Of a stretch of 64,000 nucleotides of DNA, positions 46,665-55,974 are shown piece after piece. Every line of letters begins with the position of its first letter. Within the stretch, counting starts at the first letter, position 1. Origin of the DNA: Mesorhizobium zhangyense (GTDB lineage: Bacteria > Pseudomonadota > Alphaproteobacteria > Rhizobiales > Rhizobiaceae); contig NZ_JAAKZG010000001.1 in the NCBI RefSeq assembly GCF_011045115.1, positions 124,001-188,000 on the forward strand. Reading direction: 5' to 3'. Under the pieces are notes generated by a model. That model was not told the origin of the DNA, searched no databases, and saw only the letters and a program-made list of their open reading frames with translations. Made by a program: the position numbers and the translations under genes.

Positions 46665-47219
46665 CTATTTTCGCGCGATCGTGCCGACAGCGGTTGCGTC
46701 GACGCGCTTCAGGCTCATGCCGATAACCGGCACCATCTGCTCATCGACGCGAACGGAGACCGTGACATTCATCGTGTTGTCGTCGGGAATGCGCGCCTGC
46801 ATCACGCCCTTGAGCTGGTTGCGGTTGAGCGCGAACACGACCTTGCGGCCATCGACGACATTGCCGGAGATGATATCCAGGCCCTTGCCGGCGGCGCCAT
46901 CAAGGAAGGTGCCCTTGTAACCCTTGCTGCCCTTATGCTCGACGGTGGCCGACATTTTCTGCGTGAAGACGCCGACGCGGCAGCCGCCATCCAGCGTCAT
47001 CCCGACCTTGCCCGAAGGCGTGGAGCCGGTGAATGTGCAGTTGAACTTCGTGCCCTTGTACTTGCCGGCGACGATCTCGCCCGGTCCGACCCAGTCGCCT
47101 TCGACGCTCTGGAAGAATTTCTTGTCGCGCTGAGGTCCCTGAACGGTATCCGCAGAGCTTGGTGTTGCAGCGGCAAATGCCACGATCGGCAACACGGTGA
47201 ACAGAACTGCGCGTTTCAT
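46665..47219 (-). CDS. Exported protein of unknown function
   Basis: A 184-residue protein with a signal peptide (about 1-24, cleaved near SSA-DT), then a beta-rich mature part with repeated KYKGTKF/GSKGYKGTF-like strands, suggestive of a periplasmic beta-sandwich or lipocalin-like barrel. I cannot name a family. ATG 47219 gives the signal peptide; the frame is open upstream with no signal. Context: convergent with the small protein, downstream of the ycjX-ycjF pair on the same strand by 126 bases. Confidence 0.7.
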   Translation of the reverse strand: MKRAVLFTVLPIVAFAAATPSSADTVQGPQRDKKFFQSVEGDWVGPGEIVAGKYKGTKFNCTFTGSTPSGKVGMTLDGGCRVGVFTQKMSATVEHKGSKGYKGTFLDGAAGKGLDIISGNVVDGRKVVFALNRNQLKGVMQARIPDDNTMNVTVSVRVDEQMVPVIGMSLKRVDATAVGTIARK

Positions 47220-47344
47220 CAAGTGACACCCGGAGACAAAGGAAACGTGGTTACGATTTCCTGAACCATGACCAAGATTGGTTAATGCTTCGTCACCTTG
47301 GCCATCCCACGCAATCGCTTTCAGGTCAATTTCGAAGTGCTTGA

Positions 47345-48436
47345 TCAATCTTGCGCAGGCGTTTTTTCCGTTTGTTTTTTGGTCGCAAAGGAGGTCAGTG
47401 CGGATAGGAAGTCACCCATGCCCGGCCGCTTTTGCGCGATGAAGGGCAGGGGCCGGGCCGTTTCCATCGCGGCGATGCCGATTCGCGCGGTCATCATGCC
47501 GTTGACCACGCCTTCGCCCAGCTTGGCCGAAAGCCGCGCTGCCAGGCCGTGGCCGACGATCTGCTGCACGAAACTGTCGCCGACGGCGATAGAGCCGGTA
47601 ACGGCCAGATGAGCCAGCACGCTGCGGGCAAGGCGAAAGAAGCCAAGCGTTCCGGGCCTGCCGCCATAAAGCTCCGACAAGCGCCGGATGAGCCGGCCTG
47701 CCTCGAAGACGACATAGGCAACGTCGACCAGCGCGCGCGGGCTGACGGCGGTCACCAGTGACACGCGCTTGGCCGCATCCAGGATCAGCACCTTGGCGCG
47801 GGCGTCGAGCGGGCTCAGGATTTCGGTTTCGGCAAGCTTCACCAAATTGGCGCCGTCGATGATCTCGTCGCGCAGTTCGGCAAGCGTGCGCCGGCCGGCT
47901 GCCGTATCGGGCTTGCCGGCCACGAAGGCGGAAAGTTCCTCGACTACCGCCCGCGCAGCCTTTGGATCGTCGCGGGCAACGGCATCCAGCGCCTTGGTTT
48001 GCAGCTTTTGCACCGATGCAAGGCGCCGAAGCGCCAGCATTTCCCGCAGAAGGATAACGACGAGTGCGAGCGCGGCGATAACCGCCACGGCTGCCGCAAG
48101 CCAGCCCAACCATTCGGCGCGCTCGAACAGGTCGCGGATAAGCTGGTCCGTCCACAGGCCGACGGCGAGCGAAACCAGTATCCCCAGCGCGCCGAGGAAG
48201 ATCGAGGCGAGTTTCGAGTGACGCCTTGGCGCGGATGCCGGCGGCGGTTCGCTCGCAATGATGTCGGGCTCATCGAAGACGTCGATCTCTGCGGGCGTGA
48301 CGATTGCCACGTCCGTTTTCAACGCGCGGGGTTTGCGCGGTGCTTCTGTGGCCGTGCGTTTCGAGACGGGAGCCGTCTTCTCTTCGGCTGCTTCCGGCTC
48401 GATGCGGAAGGCGGCCGGCTTTCGGGGCGCATTCAT
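47345..48436 (-). CDS. YcjF/TIGR01620 family inner-membrane protein (DUF697)
   Basis: A 363-residue protein with a disordered N-terminus (1-75), two to three transmembrane helices (about 78-130) and a conserved C-terminal DUF697 domain (about 210-345: IGHGLAARLSAKLGEGVVNG, about residues 295-320). It is always coupled to YcjX; both respond to envelope or heat stress in enterobacteria, with unknown biochemistry. The start at 48436 overlaps the ycjX stop by four bases (ATGA). Confidence 0.83.
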   Translation of the reverse strand: MNAPRKPAAFRIEPEAAEEKTAPVSKRTATEAPRKPRALKTDVAIVTPAEIDVFDEPDIIASEPPPASAPRRHSKLASIFLGALGILVSLAVGLWTDQLIRDLFERAEWLGWLAAAVAVIAALALVVILLREMLALRRLASVQKLQTKALDAVARDDPKAARAVVEELSAFVAGKPDTAAGRRTLAELRDEIIDGANLVKLAETEILSPLDARAKVLILDAAKRVSLVTAVSPRALVDVAYVVFEAGRLIRRLSELYGGRPGTLGFFRLARSVLAHLAVTGSIAVGDSFVQQIVGHGLAARLSAKLGEGVVNGMMTARIGIAAMETARPLPFIAQKRPGMGDFLSALTSFATKKQTEKTPAQD

Positions 48437-49908
48437 GCGAGATGATCTCCGATCAGGAACTGCAGCGCCCGGTCCAGCCGTATATGCGGCAACGACAGGG
48501 TGACGCCCTCGGCAGTCTTTTCCAGCTTCGGTGGGCGGAAGCGCACGAAGCGGATGGTGGGGTCGCCGTTGGTCGGATATCCACTGGCGCCGCCGACTTC
48601 AAAAACTGAATCCGCTTTTGCCGGCAAGTCACCGGGAAATATGGCTGTTTCGGTCTTGCCGTCGAATGTCTCGCCGCCGATGGTTTCGCCTTCCAGCGGC
48701 GTGCCGATGATGACCGGAAGCGTTTCCCGGCCTTGCTTGACGGTGCCTTCGCGCGTCGCCCGCACTGCCGCCATGGCCAGAACATCCACGTCGGCGCCCG
48801 ACAGATTGGCGCGCGCGACGGCACGCTCCGTGAGGCGGCGCACGATTGCCTGAAGCCGATCATGGCTTTCGTGGTGCAAGTGGTCCGCCTTGGTGGCGGC
48901 GACGAGGATGCGGTCAATGCGCCGCGAGAACAGGTCGGTCAGGAAACTGCCGCGGCCCGGGCGAAAGCAGGCAAGGATTTCGGTAACCGCGCGCTCCAGA
49001 TCGGCGATCGCGCCAGGCCCGGCATTGAGCGCCTGCATGGCGTCGATGAGCACGATCTGACGGTCGAGCCTTGCAATGTGTTCGCGGAAGAACGGCTTGA
49101 TGACGTGGGTCTTGTAAGCCTCGTAGCGCCGTTCCATCATGGCATGTAACGAGCCGGTGCGGGGGCGAGCATTTTCGAGGCCGGGCAGGGGCGCGAAGGT
49201 CAGCGCCGGCGAGCCTTCGAGGTCGCCGGGCATGAGGAACCGCCCGGGCGGCAAGGTCGACAGGGCCCGTTCGTCCAGCTTGCAGGCTTTCAGGTAGGCC
49301 GCGAAACTCTCGAACAGTTTTCGCGCCGTCATCTCGTCGGCATCGGCGTTGGGGTCGATCGTCTCGGATAGCTTTCGCCATGCTTCCGACAGATCGGTGC
49401 GAACCGGAAGTGCGGCCATCTCGAATGCATCGTGGGAGAATTCGCTGTAGGATTTGCCGAGAAGCGGCAGATCCAAAAGCCATTCTCCGGGATAGTCGAC
49501 GATATCGACCGACAGCCGCCCCGCCGAAAACATCCGGTTCCAGCCGGAGGCGGATTCAAATTCGATCGTCAACCGCAGTTCCGAGATTGCGCGCGTCGAA
49601 TCCGGCCACGTCCGTGCATTCACCAGCGCATCAATGTGATCCTCATACTGAAAGCGCGGCACGGCATCGTCGGGCTGCTCCTCCAGGAAGGCGCGCGAGA
49701 TGCGGCCGGATTTCTGCGCCTCGAACAGCGGCAGGCGTCCGCCCTGGATGAGGTTGTGGACGAAGGCAGAGATGAAAACAGTCTTGCCGGCGCGTGAGAG
49801 GCCGGTGACGCCCACACGCATAGACGGCACAAACAGGCCCGTGGTCCGCTCCGTGATCGTGTCCAGCGCTATTCGCGCCTCGTCGGTGAAAGTGGTCAGA
49901 GACGCCAA
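48433..49908 (-). CDS. YcjX family P-loop NTPase
   Basis: A 491-residue protein with a Walker A motif GLSRAGKT (36-43) and a DIVDYPGEW segment typical of the YcjX (DUF463) family, a stress-induced GTPase-like group. It is probably cytoplasmic and associated with the membrane protein YcjF encoded directly downstream in the same operon, with which it overlaps by four bases. Function is not established. Confidence 0.86.
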   Translation of the reverse strand: MASLTTFTDEARIALDTITERTTGLFVPSMRVGVTGLSRAGKTVFISAFVHNLIQGGRLPLFEAQKSGRISRAFLEEQPDDAVPRFQYEDHIDALVNARTWPDSTRAISELRLTIEFESASGWNRMFSAGRLSVDIVDYPGEWLLDLPLLGKSYSEFSHDAFEMAALPVRTDLSEAWRKLSETIDPNADADEMTARKLFESFAAYLKACKLDERALSTLPPGRFLMPGDLEGSPALTFAPLPGLENARPRTGSLHAMMERRYEAYKTHVIKPFFREHIARLDRQIVLIDAMQALNAGPGAIADLERAVTEILACFRPGRGSFLTDLFSRRIDRILVAATKADHLHHESHDRLQAIVRRLTERAVARANLSGADVDVLAMAAVRATREGTVKQGRETLPVIIGTPLEGETIGGETFDGKTETAIFPGDLPAKADSVFEVGGASGYPTNGDPTIRFVRFRPPKLEKTAEGVTLSLPHIRLDRALQFLIGDHLA

Positions 49909-49989
49909 AGGCCAAACCTCGTCTGTGGATGCCTCCCGATATAGGCAATGCGCTCGCGATTTGAAGCGCCGGCACGAATTTGGAACGAG

Positions 49990-50496
49990 TTACGCTTCCG
50001 CCGGGGTTATGAAGGCTTCGAGAAAACCCTTGCCGGGAGCAGCCTCGCAGAGACCTTCGTCGAAGCGGATCACGGCGAGGCCGGAGGTCGGGAAACCGGC
50101 GTGCATCGTGGCGCAGGCCTCTTCTTCGCCGTCGGAGGCGACCGCCATGGCGAGATCTTCCATCATGGGATTGTGTCCAATGACTAGGATCGAGCCAAGG
50201 CAGCCGTTTTCCCGGATGATTTTCAAGTAGCCTGCTGCATCCTCGCGATAGAGATCATCGAAGAACAGGACTTTTCCAGTGTCGGCGTTGCCGGCGATGC
50301 CTTCCAGCGTCTGGCGTGCACGTGCCGCGTTGGAGCACAGGGTGAGGTCCGGCACATAGTCGCGGGCACGCATCGCCACGCCGGTCGTTTCGGCGTCCGC
50401 AACGCCGGATGGATCGAGCGGGCGATCGAAATCGCGCATTCCGGGCAAGGCCCAACCGGCTTTGGCGTGCCTGAGTAGATACAGCCTGCTCGCCAC
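49990..50496 (-). CDS. SixA-like histidine phosphatase
   Basis: A 168-residue phosphoglycerate-mutase-fold phosphatase with the catalytic RHG-type motif RHAKAGW (His11) and a second His in VIGHNPMM. SixA dephosphorylates histidine phosphotransfer domains; homologues in alphaproteobacteria can act on PTS-Ntr or Hpt partners. The short length and motif spacing fit. It lies divergent from dksA. The exact target is unknown. Confidence 0.82.
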   Translation of the reverse strand: MASRLYLLRHAKAGWALPGMRDFDRPLDPSGVADAETTGVAMRARDYVPDLTLCSNAARARQTLEGIAGNADTGKVLFFDDLYREDAAGYLKIIRENGCLGSILVIGHNPMMEDLAMAVASDGEEEACATMHAGFPTSGLAVIRFDEGLCEAAPGKGFLEAFITPAEA

Positions 50497-50582
50497 GCAA
50501 CCCCTCCCTTGAACGGCTTTTTCGCGTTGCCGATTGTTGGAGAGGATTTAGCGACGGGCGGTCAATTGCGCAACCGAATGAT

Positions 50583-50631
50583 GAGAAAGCCGTTGTTTCT
50601 CGGTCGGTCGCAGTAGTGATCTACTGCTTTT
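50583..50631 (+). terminator. Stem-loop pair with T-run upstream of dksA (candidate sRNA end)
   Basis: GAGAAA/TTTCTC (50583-50588, 50596-50601) is followed by a perfect stem GCAGTAG/CTACTGC (50610-50616, 50621-50627) around TGAT and then TTTT. It is in the 303-base gap between the divergent sixA-like and dksA genes, with no gene ending on this strand before it. It would terminate a short transcript or an antisense read-through. Confidence 0.5.
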
Positions 50632-50736
50632 GATATAGGCCAATTGTCTGAATTGCATGATTTCAGGAAAGCCTCCGTGGCGCGAAACTTGGCGGACGTT
50701 GCGACTGACAATTGCGTGAAGGGGATGTCGATTGCG

Positions 50737-50765
50737 CTTGTGCGGTTAAAGGTCGGCGAATATAT
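50737..50765 (+). promoter_or_regulatory. Candidate promoter of dksA
   Basis: CTTGTG (50737-50742), 17 bases and ATATAT (50760-50765) resemble the rhizobial sigma-70 form. The start point would fall about 25 bases before the ATG at 50800. Confidence 0.5.
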
Positions 50766-50799
50766 AGGCGCAAAAAAACGGGTAATGGGGTGAGTCGAA

Positions 50800-51216
50800 A
50801 TGAACGAACTCGTTGATGCCGCTTACGTTCCCACGGAAGACGAACCGTTTATGAACGAGCGGCAGAAAGCCTACTTCCGTCTCAAACTTGTCACCTGGAA
50901 GAATGACATTTTGCGCGAAGCGCGTGAAACACTCGAAATTCTTCAACAGGAAAACGCCAATCACCCCGATCTTGCAGATCGCGCTTCGTCCGAAACGGAC
51001 CGTGCTATCGAGCTCAGGGCGCGCGACAGGCAGCGGAAGCTTATTTCCAAAATAGACTCTGCACTTCAGCGCATTGACGAAGGCACCTACGGTTTCTGCG
51101 AGGAGACCGGAGAGCCGATCGCACTCAAGCGTCTGGATGCTCGCCCGATCGCCACTTTGTCGATCGAGGCGCAGGAGCGCCATGAACGGCGTGAAAAGGT
51201 CTATCGCGACGACTGA
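50800..51216 (+). CDS. dksA: DksA-type RNA polymerase-binding transcription factor, lacking zinc ligands
   Basis: A 138-residue DksA with the coiled-coil tip Asp57 and Asp60 (DLADRA) and the ELRARDRQRKLISKI arm. It binds the RNA polymerase secondary channel and works with ppGpp. The zinc finger is degenerate: the four Cys positions read Cys100, Thr103, Ser121 and Ala124, so no zinc is expected, a single-Cys pattern known in some alphaproteobacterial and alternative DksA proteins. ATG 50800 follows a clear promoter-like element. Confidence 0.9.
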   Translation: MNELVDAAYVPTEDEPFMNERQKAYFRLKLVTWKNDILREARETLEILQQENANHPDLADRASSETDRAIELRARDRQRKLISKIDSALQRIDEGTYGFCEETGEPIALKRLDARPIATLSIEAQERHERREKVYRDD

Positions 51217-51237
51217 TAGCGTCGTGGCAAGCAAAAT

Positions 51238-51270
51238 AAAAAAGGCGGCTCAGGCCGCCTTTTTTATTTT
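51238..51270. terminator. Bidirectional intrinsic terminator after dksA
   Basis: A-rich sequence leads into GGCGGC/GCCGCC (51244-51249, 51254-51259) around TCAG, flanked by AAAAAA and TTTTTT. Both convergent genes, dksA and the fliO-like gene, would use it. Confidence 0.9.
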
Positions 51271-51282
51271 CTGCGGATCAGC

Positions 51283-52080
51283 TCATCTTTTGTGGCTGGA
51301 AAGCTCGCCGAGCAGCTTCGTCATTTCGTCGTCAAGCGAGACTTCAGGCGCTTTGGGGCTTGCGGGCTTCGGCTCATCGTCCAGCGAGAATTCAAGCTCC
51401 TTCAGCAAAGACTCATCAAGTTCATCGTTCTGAACGGCTGGGCGGGATGGCTCGGCAACTGGAGCCTGGTATCGCGAGGCAGTCTGGACGGGCGGTTCGC
51501 GGCGCGGGGCGGGCGACGAAAGCGGCACGCGTGGCGGCTCCACTCTGGCAACAACCGGCGTCGGCGCCGGCGCTGGTGCGGGTCTTGGTGCAGGCGCCGG
51601 CGCGGGTCGAACAGCGGCTGCGAGCGCTTGGGCGCGCGCAATCTGCGTTGGCTGAGACGCAGGGGCGGGCTCCGGAGGGCGAGGCTGCGGTGCCGGGCGG
51701 GCCGGAACCTGCTGCTCCAAAGAGCGAGGTCTTGCCGGGGCTTCCTGTCCGCCGTCGCCGGTGAGTGCGGGCCGCCGCTGCTGGGTCAGCCGGATATCGC
51801 GCTCGACGACGACGTCGGTGGGGCCGCCAATCAAAAGCAGGTGCTCGATGTCGTCGCGGCGAACGAGAATCAGCCGCCGATGGCTGTCGACGGCTGTGGC
51901 GTCCATCACGGCCAGGCGCGTCTTGCGGTTGCGTCCGCCGGCAACGAATGTGCCGAACGTCATGCTGCGGACTAGCTTGATGATGATGAGGACGATGACG
52001 AGCAGAATGAGGGCGGCGAAGGTCCAGAGGATGGCTGCCGAATATCCCGGCCCAGCAATGTTATCCAACCATTCCATCAT
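51283..52080 (-). CDS. fliO: FliO-like flagellar biosynthesis protein
   Basis: A 265-residue protein with one transmembrane helix (about 14-36), then a short conserved domain (about 45-85: RRLILVRRDDIEHLLLIGGPTDVVVE), which is the FliO hallmark, then about 170 residues of Pro/Ala-rich linker and an acidic helix end. FliO helps assemble the FliP ring of the flagellar export gate. No other flagellar gene lies in the window, which weakens the call. Two ATGs (52080, 52077) are equally possible starts. Confidence 0.6.
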   Translation of the reverse strand: MMEWLDNIAGPGYSAAILWTFAALILLVIVLIIIKLVRSMTFGTFVAGGRNRKTRLAVMDATAVDSHRRLILVRRDDIEHLLLIGGPTDVVVERDIRLTQQRRPALTGDGGQEAPARPRSLEQQVPARPAPQPRPPEPAPASQPTQIARAQALAAAVRPAPAPAPRPAPAPAPTPVVARVEPPRVPLSSPAPRREPPVQTASRYQAPVAEPSRPAVQNDELDESLLKELEFSLDDEPKPASPKAPEVSLDDEMTKLLGELSSHKR

Positions 52081-52302
52081 CGACTTCCCCAGCTCATTTC
52101 GCCCGCGCGACACTAGACCGTGGACGGCAATATTCGCAAGTTGCCTTTCACGCCCTGGACGCTCGAAATGCCCTAGCTGACAACGAGCCCGGTTTTTCCC
52201 TGCGCTTTTTCAGGCTAGGCCTATGCGCGTTGGGAAGAATGTGATTCAACCGGTTCCACGCCCGCAGGGGGAATCTGGGGAAAACAGGCAAGAGACGGAC
52301 GT

Positions 52303-54891
52303 ATGGCCAAGGAAATGCGCGGCGATTTTTATCCCGTACCGATCGTCGACCAGAATACGCGTCCGGGCGCGATAACGCGCCTGATCGTCTTTATCGTCGT
52401 GCTTACGGGTGCTGCGATCGTATTCGGCATTTTCCGCGAGCGTCTGGGCGATCCCTTCCTGCTGGGCATGCTCGGCGTGCTGGCGATGATCGGCGTTGGC
52501 TATCTCTTTGCCACGGCCATCGGCTTCGTACAGATCGCGCCTCGCTCCACGACCGACGAGCTGTCGAAGGCTTTCGTCGATTCCATGTCGCAGGGTCTTA
52601 TCGTCACCGACACCAAGGGCCGTGTCGTCTACGCCAACCGTGCCTATGCCGACATGACGGGTGCGGCAAATGCCCCCGACCTGAAGACGGTGGAGGGCCT
52701 GCTCTCGGATATCCCCGAGGCGTCGCCGACGATCTATCGCCTGGCTTCCGGCTTGCGGGACGGGCAGGCGGGCGATGGCGAGTTTCGCCTGTCGCAGTCA
52801 GTGCGCCCCGGTGCCGAACCTGGCGCGCGCTGGTATAGGGTGAGGGCACGCACCTTCAAGGTGCCCGGCCAGCGCCAGCCGTTGCTTGCCTGGCAGTTGT
52901 CCGACATCTCGACCGAACGGGCCGAGCAGGAGCGTTTCTTCCTCGACCTGCAGAAGGCCATCGATCATCTCGATCACGCGCCCGCTGGGTTCTTCTCGGC
53001 CGACCAGGAGGGCCGCGTCACCTATATCAACGCTACGCTCGCCGAATGGCTCGGTATCGATCTTGCGAGCTTCACGCCGGGCGCGACCACGCTGCATGAG
53101 ATCGTCGCCGGCGACGGCATGGCGCTCGTGCGGTCGGTGAAGGCCGATCCCGGCACCACCCGCAATGCGGTGATCGATCTCGATCTGGCAACCGTCACCG
53201 GCGAGGCGCTGCCGGTGCGCTTCATGCATCGCGTTTCAGCCAGCCGCGACGGCCTGAACGGCCCGACGCGCACCATCGTGCTGAACCGCATGCAGGGCGA
53301 GGACTCTTCGGCAGACCTGCGCGCCTCGGAGGTGCGGTTCACAAGGTTCTTCAACTCGACGCCGATGGCGATTGCCGGTGTCGACCAGGAAGGCCGCATC
53401 CTGCGCACCAATGCGCCGTTCCTGTCGCTGTTTTCGAGCGTGGTCGACCGGGATGCCGTTGACCGCCATGTCCGGCTCGATACCGTGATCCACGAACGTG
53501 ATCGCCCCGCTCTGGCCGCCGCACTTGAAAAGGCGCGACAGCACCAGGTCGACATATCGCCCATAGAAACTATTCTGCCGGACAATGAGGAGCGCCATAT
53601 GCGCTTCTATGTCAATGCGGTTGCCGACGGTACCGGCGGAGAGGGCGCCGAGGAAGCGGCCATCGTCTATGCCGTCGAAACCACTGAGCAGAAGGCGCTC
53701 GAGGGCCAGATGGCGCAAAGCCAGAAGATGCAGGCTGTCGGCCAGCTTGCCGGCGGTATCGCGCACGACTTCAACAACGTGCTGACAGCCATCATCATGG
53801 CGTCGGACCTGTTGCTGACCAACCATCGGCCGTCGGATCCGTCCTTCCCCGACATCATGAACATCAAGCAGAACGCCAACCGTGCCGCGTCACTGGTGCG
53901 GCAGCTGCTGGCGTTCTCGCGCAAGCAGACGCTTCGGCCCGAAGTGCTGAATCTGACCGACGTGCTCGCCGATCTGCGCATGCTGCTTGCGCGTCTTGTC
54001 GGCAATTCGGTCAAGCTCAAGGTCGATCACGGCCGCGATCTCTGGCCGGTGAAGGTCGATCTCGGCCAGTTCGAGCAGGTTGTCGTCAACCTCGCCGTCA
54101 ATGCGCGCGATGCCATGCCGGACGGTGGCGATCTCACCGTGCGAACGAAGAATGTCACGGCGGAAGAGTGCAAAGCCTACACCTACCGCGAACTCGTGCC
54201 GGCGGATTATGTCGTCGTCGAGGTCGAGGATAGCGGCAGCGGCATTGCGCCGGACGTGCTGAAGAAGGTGTTCGAACCGTTCTTCACCACCAAAGAGGTC
54301 GGCAAGGGGACCGGCCTTGGCCTGTCGATGGTCTACGGTATCATCAAGCAGACCGGCGGCTTCATCTATTGCGATTCCGAAGTGGGCAAGGGTTCGGTCT
54401 TCCGCATCTTTCTGCCGCGCCACATCGCCGAGGTGAAACCCATGGCCGATGCAAGCGGGCAGCCGACCGAAGCCGCAAGCGCGCCCGCCGCGAAGGTATC
54501 GGACGCCGCGCGCGATCTGTCCGGTTCCGCAACCGTGCTCCTGGTCGAGGACGAGGATGCGGTGCGCATGGGCGGCATGCGGGCGCTGACCTCGCGCGGC
54601 TACACCGTGCACGAGGCCTCATCCGGCGTCGAGGCGCTGGAGGTCTATCACGAGCTTGGCGGCAAGATCGATATCGTCGTTTCGGACGTCGTCATGCCGG
54701 AAATGGACGGTCCGACGCTGCTTGGCGAGTTGCGCAAGCTGCGTCCGGATATCAAATTCATCTTCGTTTCGGGCTATGCAGAGGACGCATTTGCCCGAAA
54801 TCTGCCGGCCGATGCGCAGTTCGGATTCCTGCCAAAACCCTTCTCGTTGAAGCAGTTGGCGACCGTCGTGAAGGAAGTTCTCGAAAAATAG
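52303..54891 (+). CDS. cckA: Hybrid sensor histidine kinase CckA
   Basis: An 862-residue membrane-bound hybrid kinase: two helices (about 25-70), PAS-like regions (about 90-210, 215-340, 345-465), a HisKA domain with His488 (GGIAHDFNN), a HATPase domain and a C-terminal receiver with Asp795 ([12 protein letters not shown]). CckA phosphorylates ChpT, which passes phosphate to CtrA and CpdR, so it governs the alphaproteobacterial cell cycle; ClpXP, which degrades CtrA, is encoded just downstream. The [18 protein letters not shown] phosphorylation region is typical. The start follows a 222-base upstream region. Confidence 0.93.
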   Translation: MAKEMRGDFYPVPIVDQNTRPGAITRLIVFIVVLTGAAIVFGIFRERLGDPFLLGMLGVLAMIGVGYLFATAIGFVQIAPRSTTDELSKAFVDSMSQGLIVTDTKGRVVYANRAYADMTGAANAPDLKTVEGLLSDIPEASPTIYRLASGLRDGQAGDGEFRLSQSVRPGAEPGARWYRVRARTFKVPGQRQPLLAWQLSDISTERAEQERFFLDLQKAIDHLDHAPAGFFSADQEGRVTYINATLAEWLGIDLASFTPGATTLHEIVAGDGMALVRSVKADPGTTRNAVIDLDLATVTGEALPVRFMHRVSASRDGLNGPTRTIVLNRMQGEDSSADLRASEVRFTRFFNSTPMAIAGVDQEGRILRTNAPFLSLFSSVVDRDAVDRHVRLDTVIHERDRPALAAALEKARQHQVDISPIETILPDNEERHMRFYVNAVADGTGGEGAEEAAIVYAVETTEQKALEGQMAQSQKMQAVGQLAGGIAHDFNNVLTAIIMASDLLLTNHRPSDPSFPDIMNIKQNANRAASLVRQLLAFSRKQTLRPEVLNLTDVLADLRMLLARLVGNSVKLKVDHGRDLWPVKVDLGQFEQVVVNLAVNARDAMPDGGDLTVRTKNVTAEECKAYTYRELVPADYVVVEVEDSGSGIAPDVLKKVFEPFFTTKEVGKGTGLGLSMVYGIIKQTGGFIYCDSEVGKGSVFRIFLPRHIAEVKPMADASGQPTEAASAPAAKVSDAARDLSGSATVLLVEDEDAVRMGGMRALTSRGYTVHEASSGVEALEVYHELGGKIDIVVSDVVMPEMDGPTLLGELRKLRPDIKFIFVSGYAEDAFARNLPADAQFGFLPKPFSLKQLATVVKEVLEK

Positions 54892-54935
54892 CTCGGAATG
54901 CCTGCAGACAGCACTTCAAGCTATTCGAACCCGCA

Positions 54936-54964
54936 CTTGCGCAATGGTGAGGCGGCATCCTATT
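54936..54964 (+). promoter_or_regulatory. Candidate clpP promoter, sigma-70 or RpoH type
   Basis: CTTGCG (54936-54941), 17 bases and CCTATT (54959-54964) fit a rhizobial -35/-10 pair; CC in the -10 box also resembles heat-shock RpoH promoters. It lies 73 bases before the clpP ATG. Confidence 0.45.
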
Positions 54965-55036
54965 TAACGAGAGACATTCAATAGCAGATTCTGCCCGTCC
55001 GGTGCCGGAATCCAAATCCTGACAAAGGGACATTTA

Positions 55037-55678
55037 ATGAGAAACCCCGTCGAAACCGCAATGAACCTCGTTCCGATGGTGGTCGAACAGACCAATCGCG
55101 GCGAGCGCGCCTATGACATCTTCTCGCGGCTTCTCAAGGAGCGCATCATCTTCATCACCGGTCCGGTCGAAGACGGCATGGCGACGCTGGTCTGCGCGCA
55201 GCTGCTCTTCCTCGAAGCCGAAAACCCGAAGAAAGAGATCAATCTCTACATCAATTCGCCGGGCGGCGTGGTCACCAGCGGCATGGCGATCTACGATACG
55301 ATGCAGTTCATCAAGCCTGCCGTTTCGACGCTTTGCATCGGCCAGGCCGCTTCGATGGGCTCGCTGCTGCTTTGCGCTGGCCACAAGGACATGCGCTTTG
55401 CCACGCCAAATGCCCGCATCATGGTTCACCAGCCGTCAGGCGGCTTCCAGGGGCAGGCTTCGGACATCGAGCGCCATGCCCAGGACATCATCAAGCTGAA
55501 GCGCCGCCTCAACGAGGTTTACGTCAAGCACACAGGCAAAACCTACGAAGAGATCGAAAAGACGCTCGATCGCGATCATTTCATGACCGCCGACGAGGCC
55601 AAGGATTTCGGTCTGATCGACAAGGTCATCAGCTCGCGTGAAGTTGTCGAAACACCGGAGCCAGCGGCGACGAAATGA
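55037..55678 (+). CDS. clpP: ATP-dependent Clp protease proteolytic subunit
   Basis: A 213-residue serine peptidase forming the barrel of ClpXP/ClpAP. The catalytic Ser106 (GQAASMGS) and His131 (MVHQPSGG) are present and the Asp follows in the C-terminal region. The [26 protein letters not shown]-terminus is like other rhizobial ClpP. The length is normal. Its ATPase partner clpX is encoded 296 bases downstream. Confidence 0.96.
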   Translation: MRNPVETAMNLVPMVVEQTNRGERAYDIFSRLLKERIIFITGPVEDGMATLVCAQLLFLEAENPKKEINLYINSPGGVVTSGMAIYDTMQFIKPAVSTLCIGQAASMGSLLLCAGHKDMRFATPNARIMVHQPSGGFQGQASDIERHAQDIIKLKRRLNEVYVKHTGKTYEEIEKTLDRDHFMTADEAKDFGLIDKVISSREVVETPEPAATK

Positions 55679-55777
55679 CGCTTTGCCGGTCGAGACTGTG
55701 GGAATGACACACTTTTGACTCGGCTTGCGGCATTTCGGTCACAATTAGCTGTTTCCTCGGCGAGAGCTACGACCTAC

Positions 55778-55809
55778 GTTAAGCCTATGTTGAATTTCGG
55801 CGGCTTAAC
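55778..55809. other. Perfect inverted repeat between clpP and clpX
   Basis: GTTAAGCC (55778-55785) and GGCTTAAC (55802-55809) are separated by 16 bases in the 296-base gap. No T-run follows, so a promoter-proximal operator for clpX or an RNA stem are both possible. I see nothing else in this gap. Confidence 0.35.
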
Positions 55810-55974
55810 TTTCAGTGGGGGCGCCGCGAATCGATTGCCACGTTTTCTGACTTGTGTTTCGTATGGAATACGTTGGAAATGCTGGAATGCCAGCAGCGGT
55901 GGATTCCCGCGACCAACGGCGTAAGAGGTTCAGCCAGTCTATCGGCCGGGCAGTACTGAAAGGACTTGGACAAG

